From Tatumella saanichensis (GTDB taxonomy: Bacteria; Pseudomonadota; Gammaproteobacteria; Enterobacterales; Enterobacteriaceae): a stretch of DNA of 64,000 bases. Below, piece by piece: positions 18,656-29,295 of the stretch. Made by a program: the position numbers and the translations under genes. Position 1 is the stretch's first letter; every line of letters starts with the position of its first letter. The stretch covers positions 239,619-303,618 of the forward strand of contig NZ_ATMI01000041.1 in the NCBI RefSeq assembly GCF_000439375.1, read 5' to 3'. The notes beneath the pieces were generated by a model. The model was not told where the DNA came from. It searched no databases and saw only the letters and a list, made by a program, of their open reading frames with translations.

Positions 18656-19315
18656 ATGTATCAGCATCGCAACTGGCAGGGTGAACTGCTTAACTTGCCG
18701 AACGGTAAAGTCGTCTGTGTTGGCAGTAATTACGCAAAACATATCAGTGAAATGGGCAGTATCACCCCGGAAGAACCAGTAGTGTTTATTAAACCTGAAA
18801 CCGCCTTATGTGAATTGGGGCAGCCGCTGTCATTGCTTCAGGGGTTCGGTGAAATCCACCATGAAACCGAGTTAGCGGTACTGATCGGACATCCTTTACA
18901 GCAGGCTACTGAGCAGCAGGTGTTAGCGGCAATTGCTGGCTACGGCATTGCGCTGGATCTGACCTTGCGTAGCGTACAGGCGGGTTTGAAGAAAAAAGGA
19001 CAGCCGTGGGAAAAATCTAAGGGGTTCGACAACTCATGTCCGGTGTCTGGGTTTATTCCTGTCTCTGAATTCATTGGTGACCCACAACAAACCGACTTAC
19101 GCCTTGAGATCAATGGCGAAACCCGTCAGTCAGGAAATACCCGCGATATGATCCATAAAATTGTGCCGCTGATTGCCTACATGTCTCGCTACTTTACCCT
19201 GCGACCTGGAGATATAATCCTTACGGGAACGCCGGAAGGGGTGGGGCCGCTCAATAGCGGTGACCAGCTGAGGGTCTCTTTTGCTGACCACAGTATTGAG
19301 ACACAGGTTGCATAA
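18656..19315 (+). CDS. ycgM: Fumarylacetoacetate hydrolase family protein YcgM
   Basis: 219 residues, the length of E. coli YcgM. FAH-fold enzymes hydrolyse or decarboxylate beta-diketo acids (acylpyruvases, oxaloacetate decarboxylases). Metal-binding acidic residues are in EIHHETELAVLIG (the H-x-E-x-E motif, about residues 66-71) and in the aspartate of YGIALDLTLR near residue 100. The substrate-loop motif KSKGFDNSCPVSGFIP and LTGTPEGVGPL are visible. The precise substrate cannot be read from sequence; acylpyruvate or oxaloacetate is likely. It is followed by ycgN, as in E. coli. Confidence 0.92.
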   Translation: MYQHRNWQGELLNLPNGKVVCVGSNYAKHISEMGSITPEEPVVFIKPETALCELGQPLSLLQGFGEIHHETELAVLIGHPLQQATEQQVLAAIAGYGIALDLTLRSVQAGLKKKGQPWEKSKGFDNSCPVSGFIPVSEFIGDPQQTDLRLEINGETRQSGNTRDMIHKIVPLIAYMSRYFTLRPGDIILTGTPEGVGPLNSGDQLRVSFADHSIETQVA

Positions 19316-19378
19316 TACTTGCATAACCGGCAATGACTCTTTATAACGGGCGGCTGATTTAACCAAGAGAGTAACACC

Positions 19379-19831
19379 ATGACAACACAGCCTCCTTTCT
19401 GGGAAACCAGGCGCCTTGAAGAAATGACTGATGAACAGTGGGAATCCGTCTGTGATGGTTGCGGGCAATGTTGTCTGAATAAATTACAGGATGCAGACAC
19501 TGATGAGATTTACTTCACTAATGTGGCCTGTAATTTACTGAATATCAAGAGTTGCCGTTGCCGGCATTATGAAAACCGTTTCGATTATGAGCCGGACTGT
19601 ATCAAGCTGACGCGTGAAAACTTACCGACCTTCTCCTGGTTGCCCCGCACTTGCAGCTACCGGTTGTTAGCCGAAGGCAAGCCATTGCCGGCTTGGCATC
19701 CGTTAATCACCGGTTCAGCCAAAGAGATGCATGCGAATCGTATTTCGGTACGTTATATTGCGGTAACAGAGAGTGAAGTACAGAACTGGGAAGATCATAT
19801 CATCGATCGTCCAGACAAAAACGGCGGCTGA
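19379..19831 (+). CDS. ycgN: UPF0260 cysteine-cluster protein YcgN
   Basis: 150 residues (E. coli 153). Cysteines arranged as CDGCGQCC near residue 22, then C at about 45, C-R-C at about 53-55, and later CIKL and TCSY suggest a metal or iron-sulfur site of the CxxCxxCC class. Function unknown. The protein is soluble and conserved through gamma-proteobacteria beside ycgM. Its last codons overlap the terminator shared with dsbB. Confidence 0.92.
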   Translation: MTTQPPFWETRRLEEMTDEQWESVCDGCGQCCLNKLQDADTDEIYFTNVACNLLNIKSCRCRHYENRFDYEPDCIKLTRENLPTFSWLPRTCSYRLLAEGKPLPAWHPLITGSAKEMHANRISVRYIAVTESEVQNWEDHIIDRPDKNGG

Positions 19832-19842
19832 TGCCGCCGTTT
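19819..19842. terminator. Terminator between convergent ycgN and dsbB
   Basis: AAACGGCGGC and GCCGCCGTTT form a 10-bp stem with loop TGAT. On the minus strand (dsbB) it runs into TTTTGTC. The left arm lies within the last codons of ycgN. Confidence 0.8.
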
Positions 19843-19854
19843 AAGCTCAGACTG

Positions 19855-20370
19855 TCAGCGTGAGCGGAATCGCGGCAGCTGGGCAATCAGTACCAAGATA
19901 GCGACCAGCATATAGACGACAAAAACCCCTAGCAGCCATTCTGGCATACTAAGATTTAGCAGCGTCCAGCTGCGGTCCAAGCAGTTACCATTGGCGACAA
20001 ACATCCCCGGGAACCATTGATCTAAGGGCAGCCAACTAGGAAAGCGGGCTTTAAAATCGCAAGTGGCAAATAACGGCGGATTAATCTGCAACATAGTGTG
20101 CTGCCAGGTCAGTTTCAGGCCTTCTGCAGCACCGGCCAGCCAGATTAGGATGGCGATAAAGCGCAGCGGCGTGGCCGGTGCAATAGCCCCGACAATCCCA
20201 GCCAGTAATACACCCAGTACCGCGCAGCGTTCATAAATACACATCACACAAGGTTTTAGACCGATTACATGCTGAAACCAGAGGGCGGTTGCTTCAAAGG
20301 CAAACGCACTCAGAGCCAGCAATAGCCAGGCCCCACGTCCTCTGGAACAGCGATTTAACATTCCTAACAT
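19855..20370 (-). CDS. dsbB: Disulfide-bond formation protein DsbB
   Basis: Inner-membrane quinone reductase that reoxidises DsbA. 171 residues (E. coli 176) with four transmembrane helices at about 12-32, 46-64, 69-87 and 145-163. The first redox pair is PCVMC near residue 41-44; the second pair is the cysteine of FATCDF and that of NGNCLDR in the second periplasmic loop. The C-terminal tail is shorter than in E. coli. It diverges from fadR across about 260 bp; nhaB, which separates them in E. coli, is absent. Confidence 0.95.
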   Translation of the reverse strand: MLGMLNRCSRGRGAWLLLALSAFAFEATALWFQHVIGLKPCVMCIYERCAVLGVLLAGIVGAIAPATPLRFIAILIWLAGAAEGLKLTWQHTMLQINPPLFATCDFKARFPSWLPLDQWFPGMFVANGNCLDRSWTLLNLSMPEWLLGVFVVYMLVAILVLIAQLPRFRSR

Positions 20371-20634
20371 GCTGTTTTCCTTATTTAATTGCTACGAACT
20401 GAAGTGTAAACTAAAACCCCAAGGGATCCATCATCTTTACACCTCATTATCCGCTGAAACCGTCTGGCGGTGAACAAAAATTTTGTCTGCGAGATGAACG
20501 ACGGAGTAAACACCCTGTGAGAATGAAAAATATTGATATTGATCGTCTTTTAGCCAATCTGGGAGCTATTTCACCTTTCAGGCATTTGATATGATGAGAT
20601 TTCCCTGACAAAGTCAGAGCAGAGATTGAGAATT

Positions 20635-21354
20635 ATGGTTATCAAGGCACAAACCCCTGCTGGATTTGCTGAAGAATATATCATTGAAAGTATCTGGAAT
20701 AATCATTTCCCTGCTGGCTCGTTTTTACCGGCCGAGCGAGAGTTAGCAGAACTGATTGGTGTCACCCGAACCACGTTGCGTGAGGTGCTGCAACGGCTGT
20801 CTCGTGACGGTTGGCTGACCATTCAGCATGGCAAGCCTACCAAGGTAAACAATTTCTGGGAAACCTCGGGATTAAATATCCTTGAGACCTTAGCGGAATT
20901 GGATCATGGCAACGTGCCGCAGATGGCTGATAATCTTTGGTCGGTTCGCAGTAGCTTGGCAGCTATCTTTATCAGCAGAGCACTGCGCCATGATCCGCAG
21001 ACCTCACAACAGGTACTGGCAGAAGCTTTTGATGGGCTTAAACAGGGGGTCGAGTTTATCGACATCGATGAAATGGTGTTCCGCAGGCTGGCTTTTGCGT
21101 CAGGTAACCCCATTTACGGGTTGATTATCAATGGCCTGAAAGGGCTGAATACTCGGGTGGGTAGACACTATTTCACGTTACCTGAAGCCCGCCGCCTAGC
21201 GGGTGATTTCTATCAACGCCTGTATGAGTTATGTAGCGTGGAAATCAGCAGTACTCAGATCAGCGAAACGGTACGCGACTATGGGCGCAGTTGCAGTCAG
21301 CTGTGGCGAGCCATGCAACAAAGCCTTAGCGCTGAAGGGCCGGCCACTTCTTGA
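20635..21354 (+). CDS. fadR: Fatty-acid metabolism regulator FadR
   Basis: GntR-family regulator that represses fatty-acid degradation and activates unsaturated fatty-acid synthesis; long-chain acyl-CoA releases it from DNA. 239 residues from ATG 20635, exactly the E. coli length. The winged helix is nearly identical to E. coli ([43 protein letters not shown]). The C-terminal acyl-CoA domain retains [19 protein letters not shown] and VGRHYF. The frame is open three codons further, but [16 protein letters not shown] is the family start. fadD, a standard target, is not at its usual site in this window. Confidence 0.96.
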   Translation: MVIKAQTPAGFAEEYIIESIWNNHFPAGSFLPAERELAELIGVTRTTLREVLQRLSRDGWLTIQHGKPTKVNNFWETSGLNILETLAELDHGNVPQMADNLWSVRSSLAAIFISRALRHDPQTSQQVLAEAFDGLKQGVEFIDIDEMVFRRLAFASGNPIYGLIINGLKGLNTRVGRHYFTLPEARRLAGDFYQRLYELCSVEISSTQISETVRDYGRSCSQLWRAMQQSLSAEGPATS

Positions 21355-21462
21355 AGCGGACTGCCAAGTGCTATGGCTAGACCGGGCAGTGTAGGCCAAA
21401 GAGAGTGACTTGCTTACCGGGGTTCGGCCTTGATAAGTGACGGCCACGCGCTCTTCTTTTAT

Positions 21463-22995
21463 TCAGCGATTAGGCCGTGGGGGGCAGCGCTCCAAGATTT
21501 CTGTTGAACCCTCATCATTAACCTGTTCCAGGATCACATCAAACCCCCATAACCGATGAATATGCTTCATCACTTCGCGACGGCTGTCGGCCAGAGTGGC
21601 ACGATTATGAGGAACATAGCGTAACGTTAACGAGCGGTCCCCGCGTAAATCAACGTTCCACACTTGAATATTGGGCTCTATCTGGCTGAGGTTATACTGG
21701 GCAGATAACTGCTGGCGCAGATTTTGATACCCTTCCTCATCATGGATAGCAGAAATTTCCAGATAATTTTTGCGGTCATCGTCGGCAACCGCGAAAAACC
21801 TAAAATCACGCATCACCTTTGGTGACAGAAACTGACTGATAAAACTCTCATCTTTGAATTCACGCATGGAAAAATGCAAAGTTTGTAACCAGTCTGAACC
21901 GGCGATGTCAGGGAACCAGTGTTTATCCTCTGCTGTGGGTTGTTCACAGATACGGCGAATATCTTTGAACATGGCAAAACCGAGGGCGTAGGGATTAATA
22001 CCGCTGTACCACTGACTGTTATAAGGGGGTTGAGCCACGACGTTAGTATGGCTGTGCAGAAACTCCATCATAAAACGGTCGGTGATTTTGCCCTCATCGT
22101 AGAGATGATTGAGCAGGGTGTAGTGCCAGAAAGTGGCCCAACCTTCGTTCATCACTTGTGTCTGTTTCTGCGGGTAAAAATACTGGCTGATTTTACGGAC
22201 GATACGCAAAATTTCACGCTGCCACGGTTCCAGCAGGGGGGCATTTTTTTCCAAGAAATAGAGCAGATTTTCTTGAGGTTCCGCAGGGTAGCGAGGCTGA
22301 GAGGCTTGGGCAGACTCTTTCTCCTGACGCGGTAACGTGCGCCACAGGGTGTTGACCTGACTTTGTAGATAGGCCTCACGATTTTGCTGGCGAGCTTTTT
22401 CTTCCTGTAGGGAAATCTTCTGCGGACGTTTATAGCGATCAACCCCATAATTCATCAGTGCATGACAGGAATCCAGTAACTGCTCCACGGCTTCAATGCC
22501 GTACTTTTCTTCACAATCTGAAATATAGTTCCTAGCAAACAATAGGTAATCGATGATTGATCCGGCATCGGTCCAGCTACGGAACAAATAGTTATTTTTA
22601 AAAAACGAATTATGCCCGTAGCAGGCATGGGCCATCACCAGCGCCTGCATGGTCAGGGTATTTTCTTCCATCAGATAGGCAATACAAGGATTGGAATTAA
22701 TCACGATTTCATAGGCCAGCCCTTGCTGACCTTGCTTATACAGTTGCTCGGTTTCGATAAATTTTTTACCGAATGACCAGTGAGCATAATTGATAGGCAT
22801 TCCAATACTGGAATACGCATCCATCATCTGTTCAGAGGTGATCACCTCAATTTGATGGGGGTAGGTGTCCAAATGGTAGAGTTTTGCTACCCGGTCTATT
22901 TCCGCCAAGTAGGTTTCCAGCAGTTCAAATGTCCAGTCCGGACCATCGCTCAAGCGTTGTTGCTGTTGTGCTGCCTCGTCGAAAAAGGGAGTCAT
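21463..22995 (-). CDS. ycgB: SpoVR family protein YcgB
   Basis: 510 residues, equal to E. coli YcgB. The SpoVR family is named for a Bacillus sporulation cortex gene; in enterobacteria it is a stress-associated (RpoS-dependent) protein found with the yeaGH pair, and those two genes lie 6.6 kb further on in this window. Conserved blocks are IEVITSEQMMDAYSS, NYAHWSFGKKF, GHNSFFKNNYLFRSW, NEGWATFWHY and ADSRREVMKHIHRLWGFDV. Histidines and acidic residues in the NEGWATFWH block suggest a metal site (inference). It diverges from dadA. Confidence 0.94.
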   Translation of the reverse strand: MTPFFDEAAQQQQRLSDGPDWTFELLETYLAEIDRVAKLYHLDTYPHQIEVITSEQMMDAYSSIGMPINYAHWSFGKKFIETEQLYKQGQQGLAYEIVINSNPCIAYLMEENTLTMQALVMAHACYGHNSFFKNNYLFRSWTDAGSIIDYLLFARNYISDCEEKYGIEAVEQLLDSCHALMNYGVDRYKRPQKISLQEEKARQQNREAYLQSQVNTLWRTLPRQEKESAQASQPRYPAEPQENLLYFLEKNAPLLEPWQREILRIVRKISQYFYPQKQTQVMNEGWATFWHYTLLNHLYDEGKITDRFMMEFLHSHTNVVAQPPYNSQWYSGINPYALGFAMFKDIRRICEQPTAEDKHWFPDIAGSDWLQTLHFSMREFKDESFISQFLSPKVMRDFRFFAVADDDRKNYLEISAIHDEEGYQNLRQQLSAQYNLSQIEPNIQVWNVDLRGDRSLTLRYVPHNRATLADSRREVMKHIHRLWGFDVILEQVNDEGSTEILERCPPRPNR

Positions 22996-23477
22996 AGCGC
23001 ACCTCGTTTTTATGAAAAACGTTTTAGCCGGTCACCGCGGGGACTCTCATCCTGATAAAAATCACCCGTGCTCTACGTACAGAGTCATTATTTAAAGATA
23101 GTCGATAGTCGGCAGATGCAAACGTTTTCTGTCTGAAAAACGGAGACAAAAACAGTGCATAGCTTGTTACGGACGATTTTAGTGTTTAAAAGCGAAATAA
23201 CCACCTATTTTTCAGGATAATATCCTGTATATAAGCTAATTTTATGGCAACATTTAAAAATTCTGGCAACCCATAAAAAACGGCCTTTTCGGCATAATTA
23301 ACTACTGAAATTCCATTTTAAACCGCTTTAACTACTGAATATTAAAGGCGGTGCGAATTTCTGTTACCAAAACAGTAAAAAAAAGGTGAAATAGACTGAA
23401 ACGGCGATCAGCGGGTAATTAGTGGATAACACTGCTCTGATGGTTGATATCAGGTTTTTTATGCTGTAGGGGGTGTA
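22996..23477. promoter_or_regulatory. Divergent control region ycgB/dadA
   Basis: 480 bases without a gene, AT-rich in the right half. The clearest signal is an exact 12-bp direct repeat, TTAACTACTGAA, at 23298-23309 and 23328-23339, offset 30 bp (about three helix turns). Another near-repeat is TGGCAACAT / TGGCAACCC at about 23244 and 23265. In E. coli dadAX is controlled by Lrp and CRP; the repeats could be regulator sites, but they are not a textbook Lrp consensus. Confidence 0.55.
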
Positions 23478-24776
23478 ATGAAAGTTTTGATTCTCGGAAG
23501 TGGGGTGGTAGGGGTGACCAGTGCCTGGTATTTGGCGCAGGAGGGGCATGAGGTCACCGTGATTGATCGCAGCAGTGGCCCTGCAGAAGAGACTAGCGCT
23601 GGGAATGCTGGGCAGATTTCACCAGGGTATGCCTCGCCTTGGGCTGCCCCAGGGATCCCGCTGAAAGCGGTAAAGTGGATGTTCCAGAAACACTCACCGT
23701 TATCGATTCGTCCAGACGGTACCCGCTTTCAGCTGGAGTGGATGCTGCAGATGCTAAAAAACTGTACGCTGCCACACTATCAACAGAACAAAGAGCGCAT
23801 GGTGCGCATTGCCGAATACAGCCGCGATTGCCTTAAAGAGTTACGTGCTACCAGCGGCATTCACTATGAAGGTCGCCAGGGAGGCACCCTGCAGTTGTTC
23901 CGCAGCGAACAACAGTATGAGAGTGCCTTCAAAGATATCAAAGTGTTGGAAGACGCGGGTGTCCCTTACCGACTACTGACCTCGGCAGAATTGTCCTCGG
24001 TTGAGCCAGCGCTGGCAACCACGGCCCATAAACTCAGCGGAGGGCTACAGCTACCTAATGATGAAACCGGTGACTGTAAACTGTTTACTCAGCGCCTGGC
24101 CGAGATGGCGACACAGGCTGGAGTGACCTTCCGTTACAACGTACAGGTCGATCAGTTAATCCGTGAAGGTAACAGCATCAGCGGAGTGCGCTGCGGCAGC
24201 GAAACCTTGACTGCGGACCGCTATATTGTGGCCTGTGGCTCCTATTCCACCGCATTACTGAAAGACATCGTGCAGATCCCTGTGTATCCGCTGAAGGGAT
24301 ACTCGTTGACCATTCCGATCAAAAATGCCGATGGTGCGCCGGTGTCTACCATCCTTGATGAAACCTACAAAGTGGCGGTCACCCGTTTCGATAACCGTAT
24401 ACGGGTCGGTGGAATGGCTGAAATTGTTGGTTTTAACACCGACCTGCTGCCTGCCCGGAGAGAAACACTGGAGATGGTGGTCAGAGACCTTTATCCTGAA
24501 GGCGGACATGTAGAGCAAGCCAGCTTCTGGACCGGGTTGCGTCCGATGACGCCGGACGGTACGCCAATTGTCGGACGAACACCGCTGACCAATCTGTATC
24601 TCAATACCGGTCACGGCACTCTCGGCTGGACAATGGCATGTGGCTCCGGCCGGCTGATTGCCGATATTATATCCGGTAAAACACCGGACATCGCCATTGA
24701 TGACTTATCGGTCATGCGTTATCTGCCGGGGTTTGCGCCCCGAGCGGCACGAAATAATGCCGGTGTTACGGGTTAA
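23478..24776 (+). CDS. dadA: D-amino acid dehydrogenase, small subunit DadA
   Basis: FAD-dependent, membrane-associated oxidation of D-alanine (and other D-amino acids) to the keto acid and ammonia. 432 residues, as in E. coli. The dinucleotide-binding motif [28 protein letters not shown] opens the protein. Family blocks are [64 protein letters not shown] and [15 protein letters not shown]. The start follows GGGGGTGTA. It forms an operon with dadX, 18 bases downstream. Confidence 0.97.
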   Translation: MKVLILGSGVVGVTSAWYLAQEGHEVTVIDRSSGPAEETSAGNAGQISPGYASPWAAPGIPLKAVKWMFQKHSPLSIRPDGTRFQLEWMLQMLKNCTLPHYQQNKERMVRIAEYSRDCLKELRATSGIHYEGRQGGTLQLFRSEQQYESAFKDIKVLEDAGVPYRLLTSAELSSVEPALATTAHKLSGGLQLPNDETGDCKLFTQRLAEMATQAGVTFRYNVQVDQLIREGNSISGVRCGSETLTADRYIVACGSYSTALLKDIVQIPVYPLKGYSLTIPIKNADGAPVSTILDETYKVAVTRFDNRIRVGGMAEIVGFNTDLLPARRETLEMVVRDLYPEGGHVEQASFWTGLRPMTPDGTPIVGRTPLTNLYLNTGHGTLGWTMACGSGRLIADIISGKTPDIAIDDLSVMRYLPGFAPRAARNNAGVTG

Positions 24777-24794
24777 GGTTTCAAGGAGAGGGGA

Positions 24795-25865
24795 ATGTCA
24801 CGACCGATTATCGCCACAGTAGATCAACAGGCGTTGCAGCACAATTTAGCGGTGATCCGCCAGCAGGCACAGGGCGCAAAAATCTGGAGTGTGGTAAAAG
24901 CTAATGCTTACGGGCATGGTATTGAACGCTGCCTGGCCGGTTTGAGCGCGACCGATGGTTTCGGACTACTCAATTATGAAGAGGCCATCCTACTGCGTGA
25001 AAAAGGCTGGCAGAAACCGATTCTACTATTGGAAGGTTTTTTCAAGGCCAGCGATTTGGCACTGCTGGATCGCTACCGGCTGACCACCAGTGTTCACAGT
25101 GAATGGCAAATCGAGGCGTTGGCCAATGCCAAGCTGTCGGCACCACTCAATATCTACGTGAAAATAAACAGCGGTATGAATCGCCTCGGTTTCCGTCCAC
25201 AACAGCTAAAGGCCGTTTGGCAACGTTTGGCTGCGTTACCTAACGTGGGTGAGATGACGCTGATGACGCATTTCGCTTGTGGTGAAGACCCGCAAGGTGT
25301 GGTGGAACCGCTGGCGTGTCTTGATGACGCGGCACAAGGTATGAACATATCCCGCTGTTTTGCTAACTCCGCCGCGACCTTGTGGCACCCGCAAACCCAT
25401 CACCAGTGGGTCCGTCCGGGCATTATCAGCTACGGCGCTTCGCCGTCGGGGCGTTGGCAGGATATTGCGGGTACGGGACTGAAACCGGTTATGCAGTTGC
25501 GCAGTGAAATTATCGCTATTCAGCAACTGAACAGTGGCGATGGTGTCGGCTATGGTTACCGTTACCATGCCAGCGGTGAGCAGCGTATTGGCGTAGTGGC
25601 TTGCGGCTATGCAGATGGTTATCCACGTCATGCGCCAACGGGTACGCCGATTGCGGTGGACGGGATCATGACTCGTACCGTGGGCCGAGTATCGATGGAT
25701 ATGATTATGGTAGACCTGACACCTTGCCCGCAGGCAAATATTGGTTCTTCGGTGGAGCTGTGGGGCCAGCAAGTAAAAATTGATGATGTGGCGCAGCCAT
25801 GCGATACCGTGGGGTATGAACTGATGTGTGCTGTGGCACCACGGGTGCCGTTCCATGTGATCTGA
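24795..25865 (+). CDS. dadX: Catabolic alanine racemase DadX
   Basis: PLP enzyme converting L-alanine to D-alanine for breakdown by DadA. 356 residues, as E. coli DadX. The PLP lysine is in VVKANAYGHG (about residue 35); the opposite catalytic tyrosine is in VVACGYADGYPR (about residue 255). SGMNRLGF, GDGVGYGYRY, and GRVSMDMIMVDLT are family motifs. It is placed directly behind dadA with AAGGAGAGG before the ATG. Being in the dadA operon, it is the catabolic rather than the biosynthetic (Alr) isozyme. Confidence 0.96.
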   Translation: MSRPIIATVDQQALQHNLAVIRQQAQGAKIWSVVKANAYGHGIERCLAGLSATDGFGLLNYEEAILLREKGWQKPILLLEGFFKASDLALLDRYRLTTSVHSEWQIEALANAKLSAPLNIYVKINSGMNRLGFRPQQLKAVWQRLAALPNVGEMTLMTHFACGEDPQGVVEPLACLDDAAQGMNISRCFANSAATLWHPQTHHQWVRPGIISYGASPSGRWQDIAGTGLKPVMQLRSEIIAIQQLNSGDGVGYGYRYHASGEQRIGVVACGYADGYPRHAPTGTPIAVDGIMTRTVGRVSMDMIMVDLTPCPQANIGSSVELWGQQVKIDDVAQPCDTVGYELMCAVAPRVPFHVI

Positions 25866-25871
25866 AGCGAT

Positions 25872-25919
25872 CCTCGGCAGTTCATTGCCGAGGTCGCTGG
25901 TGGCCGGATCAGTCCGGCC
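25872..25919. terminator. Two hairpins between dadX and the convergent MFS gene
   Basis: CCTCGGCA / TGCCGAGG (25872-25893) and GGCCGGA-TCAG-TCCGGCC (25902-25919). Neither has a T run, so termination may be weak or Rho-assisted. Confidence 0.45.
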
Positions 25920-25947
25920 GATTTACGCTATTGACGTCCAACAACGC

Positions 25948-27144
25948 TTATTTGGCAATTTCGGTAACCGTGCCTTTCACGTAACGGGTGCAACGCCAAG
26001 CGGCTAGCGCCAGTAGAGCCCCTATTAACATCATCCAAGCCAACGCATGTTGCGGACGTAAGGGTAACGCCAGCATCATCAGACTCCCTGCAGCACCGCC
26101 AGCCATCTGAATAAATCCTTGTAGCGCTGAGGCCATTCCCGCTTGTTGCTGATAAGGCTCTAAGGCATAGCTGGTGGCAGGGCCAATAATGAATGCCAGT
26201 CCCGCCACGGCAATAGCCACTGGCAACATATAACTTAGCCAATAGACCTGTGCTTCATGACTAAACAGCATTGATTCGCTGCTCAGTAGTGCGGCCGCCA
26301 CCAGCATACAGACACAGCCGGTTAGCAGGCAGAACGGCCGCCCGGCTTTACGGATCACATAACTGACAATACTGCTGACCAACATGATCCACAGCCCGTT
26401 GGCACCAAATGCAAGGGCAAATGCGAAGGTCGACAGTCCCGCCTGCTCCATCAGCACCTGCGGCGCCAGTGAGACATAGGTCAGTACCATTCCCAACGCT
26501 CCGGCATTAGCCAGTGAAAAGAAGATAAAGCGCGGTGATGATAGGATTGCCGCATAGGATTTCACAGGAAAAAAGGAGACCTTTAGGGTATTTTCCGGAC
26601 GGGTTTCTGGTAGAAAGAGCAGGATCAGGATACCGATAAACACCGCATATAAACATAGGAAAGCGAAGGGCGCCCGCCAACCCCAGAACTCAGCCAAAGT
26701 GCCCCCGAGCAGCGGTGCCAGTGCTGGCACAATATTCAGGGCACCATTAAGAAAACCGAAGGTTTTAGCCGCTTCATCTCCGCTGAGACGATCTCTCACA
26801 CCACTGAACGCCACAACCGCAGTGCAGCAGACCGCACAGCCTTGAATAATTCGCGCTGCCAAAAATAGCGGCCAGTGAACGGACAGTGTGGCAGTCAGGC
26901 TGCCTGCGGCATAGAGGATCAGTCCAGCCATCGCCACCGGTTTGCGGCCAAAATTATCCACCAGTGGACCGGTGACTAATTGACCGAGTCCCATCACCAA
27001 CAGGAACAGAGGGATTGTCGACTGGACATTACTGACCGGAGTCTGCAGCCCGGCTGCGACCTGAGGTAAGGTTGGCAGATACAGGTCAATACCTAACGGT
27101 GCAAGCAGCACCAAGCTCAGTAGTAACAGAGTGTATTTATTCAT
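25948..27144 (-). CDS. MFS multidrug/metabolite exporter, Bcr/CflA (DHA1) family
   Basis: 398 residues with 12 predicted transmembrane segments. The N-terminal segment LVLLAPLGIDLYLPTLPQVAAGLQ matches the Bcr/CflA pattern with the intramembrane aspartate (GIDLYLP). The loop motif after helix 2 is GPLVDNFGRKPV, the MFS signature, and motif C-like glycine/proline sequence follows in helix 5 (PALAPLLGG). I cannot assign it to Bcr, YdhC or MdtL with confidence. In E. coli dadX is followed by cvrA, so this gene is an insertion (or a local loss in E. coli) between them. The substrate is unknown. Confidence 0.85.
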   Translation of the reverse strand: MNKYTLLLLSLVLLAPLGIDLYLPTLPQVAAGLQTPVSNVQSTIPLFLLVMGLGQLVTGPLVDNFGRKPVAMAGLILYAAGSLTATLSVHWPLFLAARIIQGCAVCCTAVVAFSGVRDRLSGDEAAKTFGFLNGALNIVPALAPLLGGTLAEFWGWRAPFAFLCLYAVFIGILILLFLPETRPENTLKVSFFPVKSYAAILSSPRFIFFSLANAGALGMVLTYVSLAPQVLMEQAGLSTFAFALAFGANGLWIMLVSSIVSYVIRKAGRPFCLLTGCVCMLVAAALLSSESMLFSHEAQVYWLSYMLPVAIAVAGLAFIIGPATSYALEPYQQQAGMASALQGFIQMAGGAAGSLMMLALPLRPQHALAWMMLIGALLALAAWRCTRYVKGTVTEIAK

Positions 27145-27263
27145 AAAGTGCAGAGGACCTGAAAAAAAGCGGACAAGGTTACCCTGTTTCGCGAACAGCG
27201 AACAGCCCCGCAGTGATAATTTTTTAGCAGCTGGGGGAGCTGGCAGGGCGGGGAAATGTGGGT

Positions 27264-27296
27264 TTGCCGGGTGGAGGGCGAAACGCTACCCGGCAA
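27264..27296 (-). terminator. Hairpin downstream of cvrA
   Basis: TTGCCGGGT / ACCCGGCAA, a 9-bp perfect stem with a 15-base loop, begins 7 bases after the cvrA stop. There is no T tract on the minus strand. Confidence 0.4.
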
Positions 27297-27302
27297 CGGT
27301 AT

Positions 27303-29030
27303 TCAGGCATGCTGTTCCGGCATTCTGACCCCAATTTTTAGGATCTCATTGCCCTCTTTCTCAGCGACCGTCCAAATTACATGCAGCCATTCCAGTTGAT
27401 CGCCGACCACTGGGGTACCTCCCAGTTGTTGGGTGATTAATTTACCCAGCGGCTGGTGTGCATGGGTCTCTGGATCCAGTTCAAGTCCGTAAACTTGGGC
27501 GACATCGTAAAGTTCAGCGCTGGCATCGAGGATAAAATCTCCGAAGAAGCGCTGCTCTAACGCGACAGGAGGACTCTGGCTGAACATTTTACCTAACGCG
27601 GGCAGGTCTTTTTCGCGGCCAATGACGCAAAGGATATCGCCTTCCTTTAGTCGCGTCGATCCGGACGGGTGCATCAGGGTATTCGCACGGAACAGTGCAG
27701 CAATACGGGTGCCATCCGGCATTTCCAATTCACGTAACGCGGCACCGACACACCATTTATCGGCATTAAGCTGATATACGAATTCTTCCCACGGGCTGTC
27801 GGGATGGATATCTAAACCGATGCGCTGGATTGGGGCGGCGGTAGGCGGAATAACCACTTTGGCGATCTTGGCGGCCTTACCAAGAGTTGTACCCTGTAGC
27901 ATAAGAGAAACCAGCACCACAAAGAAGGCGATATTAAAAAACAGCTTGGCATTATCCAGTCCGGCCATCATCGGAAATACTGCCAAGATAATCGGCACCG
28001 CACCGCGTAATCCCACCCAGCTGATAAAAAAGCGCTCGCGCAGGGTAAAGTTACGAAATGGCAACAGTCCGGCGAATACCGACAGTGGCCGGGCAATAAA
28101 AATTAGCCACAGGGATAATAACATGGCCGGTACGGCGATATGCCATAGATCGGTCGGCACCACCAACAGGCCCAACACAATAAACATGCCAATTTGGCTG
28201 AGCCAGGCCATGCCGTCAAAGGTTTGCAAGATACCGTGGCGGTTACGTACTGGGGTATTCCCCAGCCAGCACCCGCAAAGATAGACAGCCAATATACCAC
28301 TGCCTTGCAGTAATGTGGTCAGGGAGAACACGAGAATACCGCCACTGACCGCCAGCAGAGGATAAAGACCTGCTGGAACAGTAATTCGGTTAATGAGTTG
28401 CTGAATAGCGAAACCACCACCGATACCAAATACAATTCCCAGCCCGAACTCCTGTACCAGGTGTACTAGAAACATCATATCCAGCCCGCTTTGGCCTTTC
28501 TGGATCATATCGATTAGGGTGATGGTCAGAAACACCGCCATCGGGTCATTACTGCCGGATTCGATTTCTAAGGTGGAGCTGACACGTTCATTCAGCCCTT
28601 TACCGCCAAGTAGTGAAAACACCGCTGCAGCATCGGTAGAGCCGATGATGGCACCAATCAGAAAGCCCTGGATCAGATCAAGATGAAATAACCAGGCTGC
28701 CATCATTCCGGTCAAACCCGCGGTAATCAGTACGCCGACGGTAGCCAGCGACAGTGAGGGCAGCAAGGCGACTTTCAGGGAGCCTACTTTGGTACGCATC
28801 CCACCATCGAGCAGGATCACCGCCAGTGCCAAGTTAGACACCAGATAGGCGACAGGGTAGTTATTAAAGACTATCCCGCCGATTCCATCCTCACCCGCGA
28901 GCATACCGAGAGCGAGGAAGATGACTAGGATGGGAATACCTAAACGGGAAGAAAAAGCGCTTAACAGAATACTTGATGCTACCAGTACGGAGCCAATAAC
29001 AAAAAGACTATAAATCGTGCTGGTTTCCAA
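27303..29030 (-). CDS. cvrA: K+/H+ antiporter CvrA (NhaP2)
   Basis: CPA1-family cation/proton antiporter important for volume and potassium control at low osmolarity. 575 residues from the chosen start (E. coli 578). Twelve or more hydrophobic helices cover residues 1-390, with [35 protein letters not shown] and [16 protein letters not shown] as ion-path motifs. A RCK-C/TrkA-C domain follows (about 400-480; [31 protein letters not shown]), then a CorC-like end. The start is chosen at TTG 29030 ([10 protein letters not shown] by homology), with GGGGAG nine bases upstream; the frame is open to 29105 but the extra 25 residues have no family counterpart. Confidence 0.93.
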   Translation of the reverse strand: METSTIYSLFVIGSVLVASSILLSAFSSRLGIPILVIFLALGMLAGEDGIGGIVFNNYPVAYLVSNLALAVILLDGGMRTKVGSLKVALLPSLSLATVGVLITAGLTGMMAAWLFHLDLIQGFLIGAIIGSTDAAAVFSLLGGKGLNERVSSTLEIESGSNDPMAVFLTITLIDMIQKGQSGLDMMFLVHLVQEFGLGIVFGIGGGFAIQQLINRITVPAGLYPLLAVSGGILVFSLTTLLQGSGILAVYLCGCWLGNTPVRNRHGILQTFDGMAWLSQIGMFIVLGLLVVPTDLWHIAVPAMLLSLWLIFIARPLSVFAGLLPFRNFTLRERFFISWVGLRGAVPIILAVFPMMAGLDNAKLFFNIAFFVVLVSLMLQGTTLGKAAKIAKVVIPPTAAPIQRIGLDIHPDSPWEEFVYQLNADKWCVGAALRELEMPDGTRIAALFRANTLMHPSGSTRLKEGDILCVIGREKDLPALGKMFSQSPPVALEQRFFGDFILDASAELYDVAQVYGLELDPETHAHQPLGKLITQQLGGTPVVGDQLEWLHVIWTVAEKEGNEILKIGVRMPEQHA

Positions 29031-29295
29031 AATAGCGGCTCCCCGAAGAATAAATTGAGGGTAAATGTCGTAGCCGGACGGCATTTTGCCAATCCGCTGG
29101 CACAAAGGGGTGATAAATAAGGAACCACTGTACGCTATTTTTAATGGTTTAGGGGAAAAAAAATCATCGTTTTTTTCTGAGATTAGTCAGATTTTCAAAG
29201 GTATAAACGATGTATTGATAGAAATGGAGTCTTTTATTAGGTATCTGGATGATTACCGCACAATTAATCCGTGAATATATCGGAAAAACAGAAGA

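Noticed and set aside
20523..20594. 23-codon frame (MKNIDIDRLLANLGAISPF...) before fadR, a possible leader peptide.
   Set aside because: No ribosome site and no attenuator-like structure; length is within chance for AT-rich DNA.
29086..29274. 62-codon plus-strand frame between cvrA and yoaK.
   Set aside because: Overlaps the upstream side of cvrA, has no ribosome site, and no recognisable similarity.
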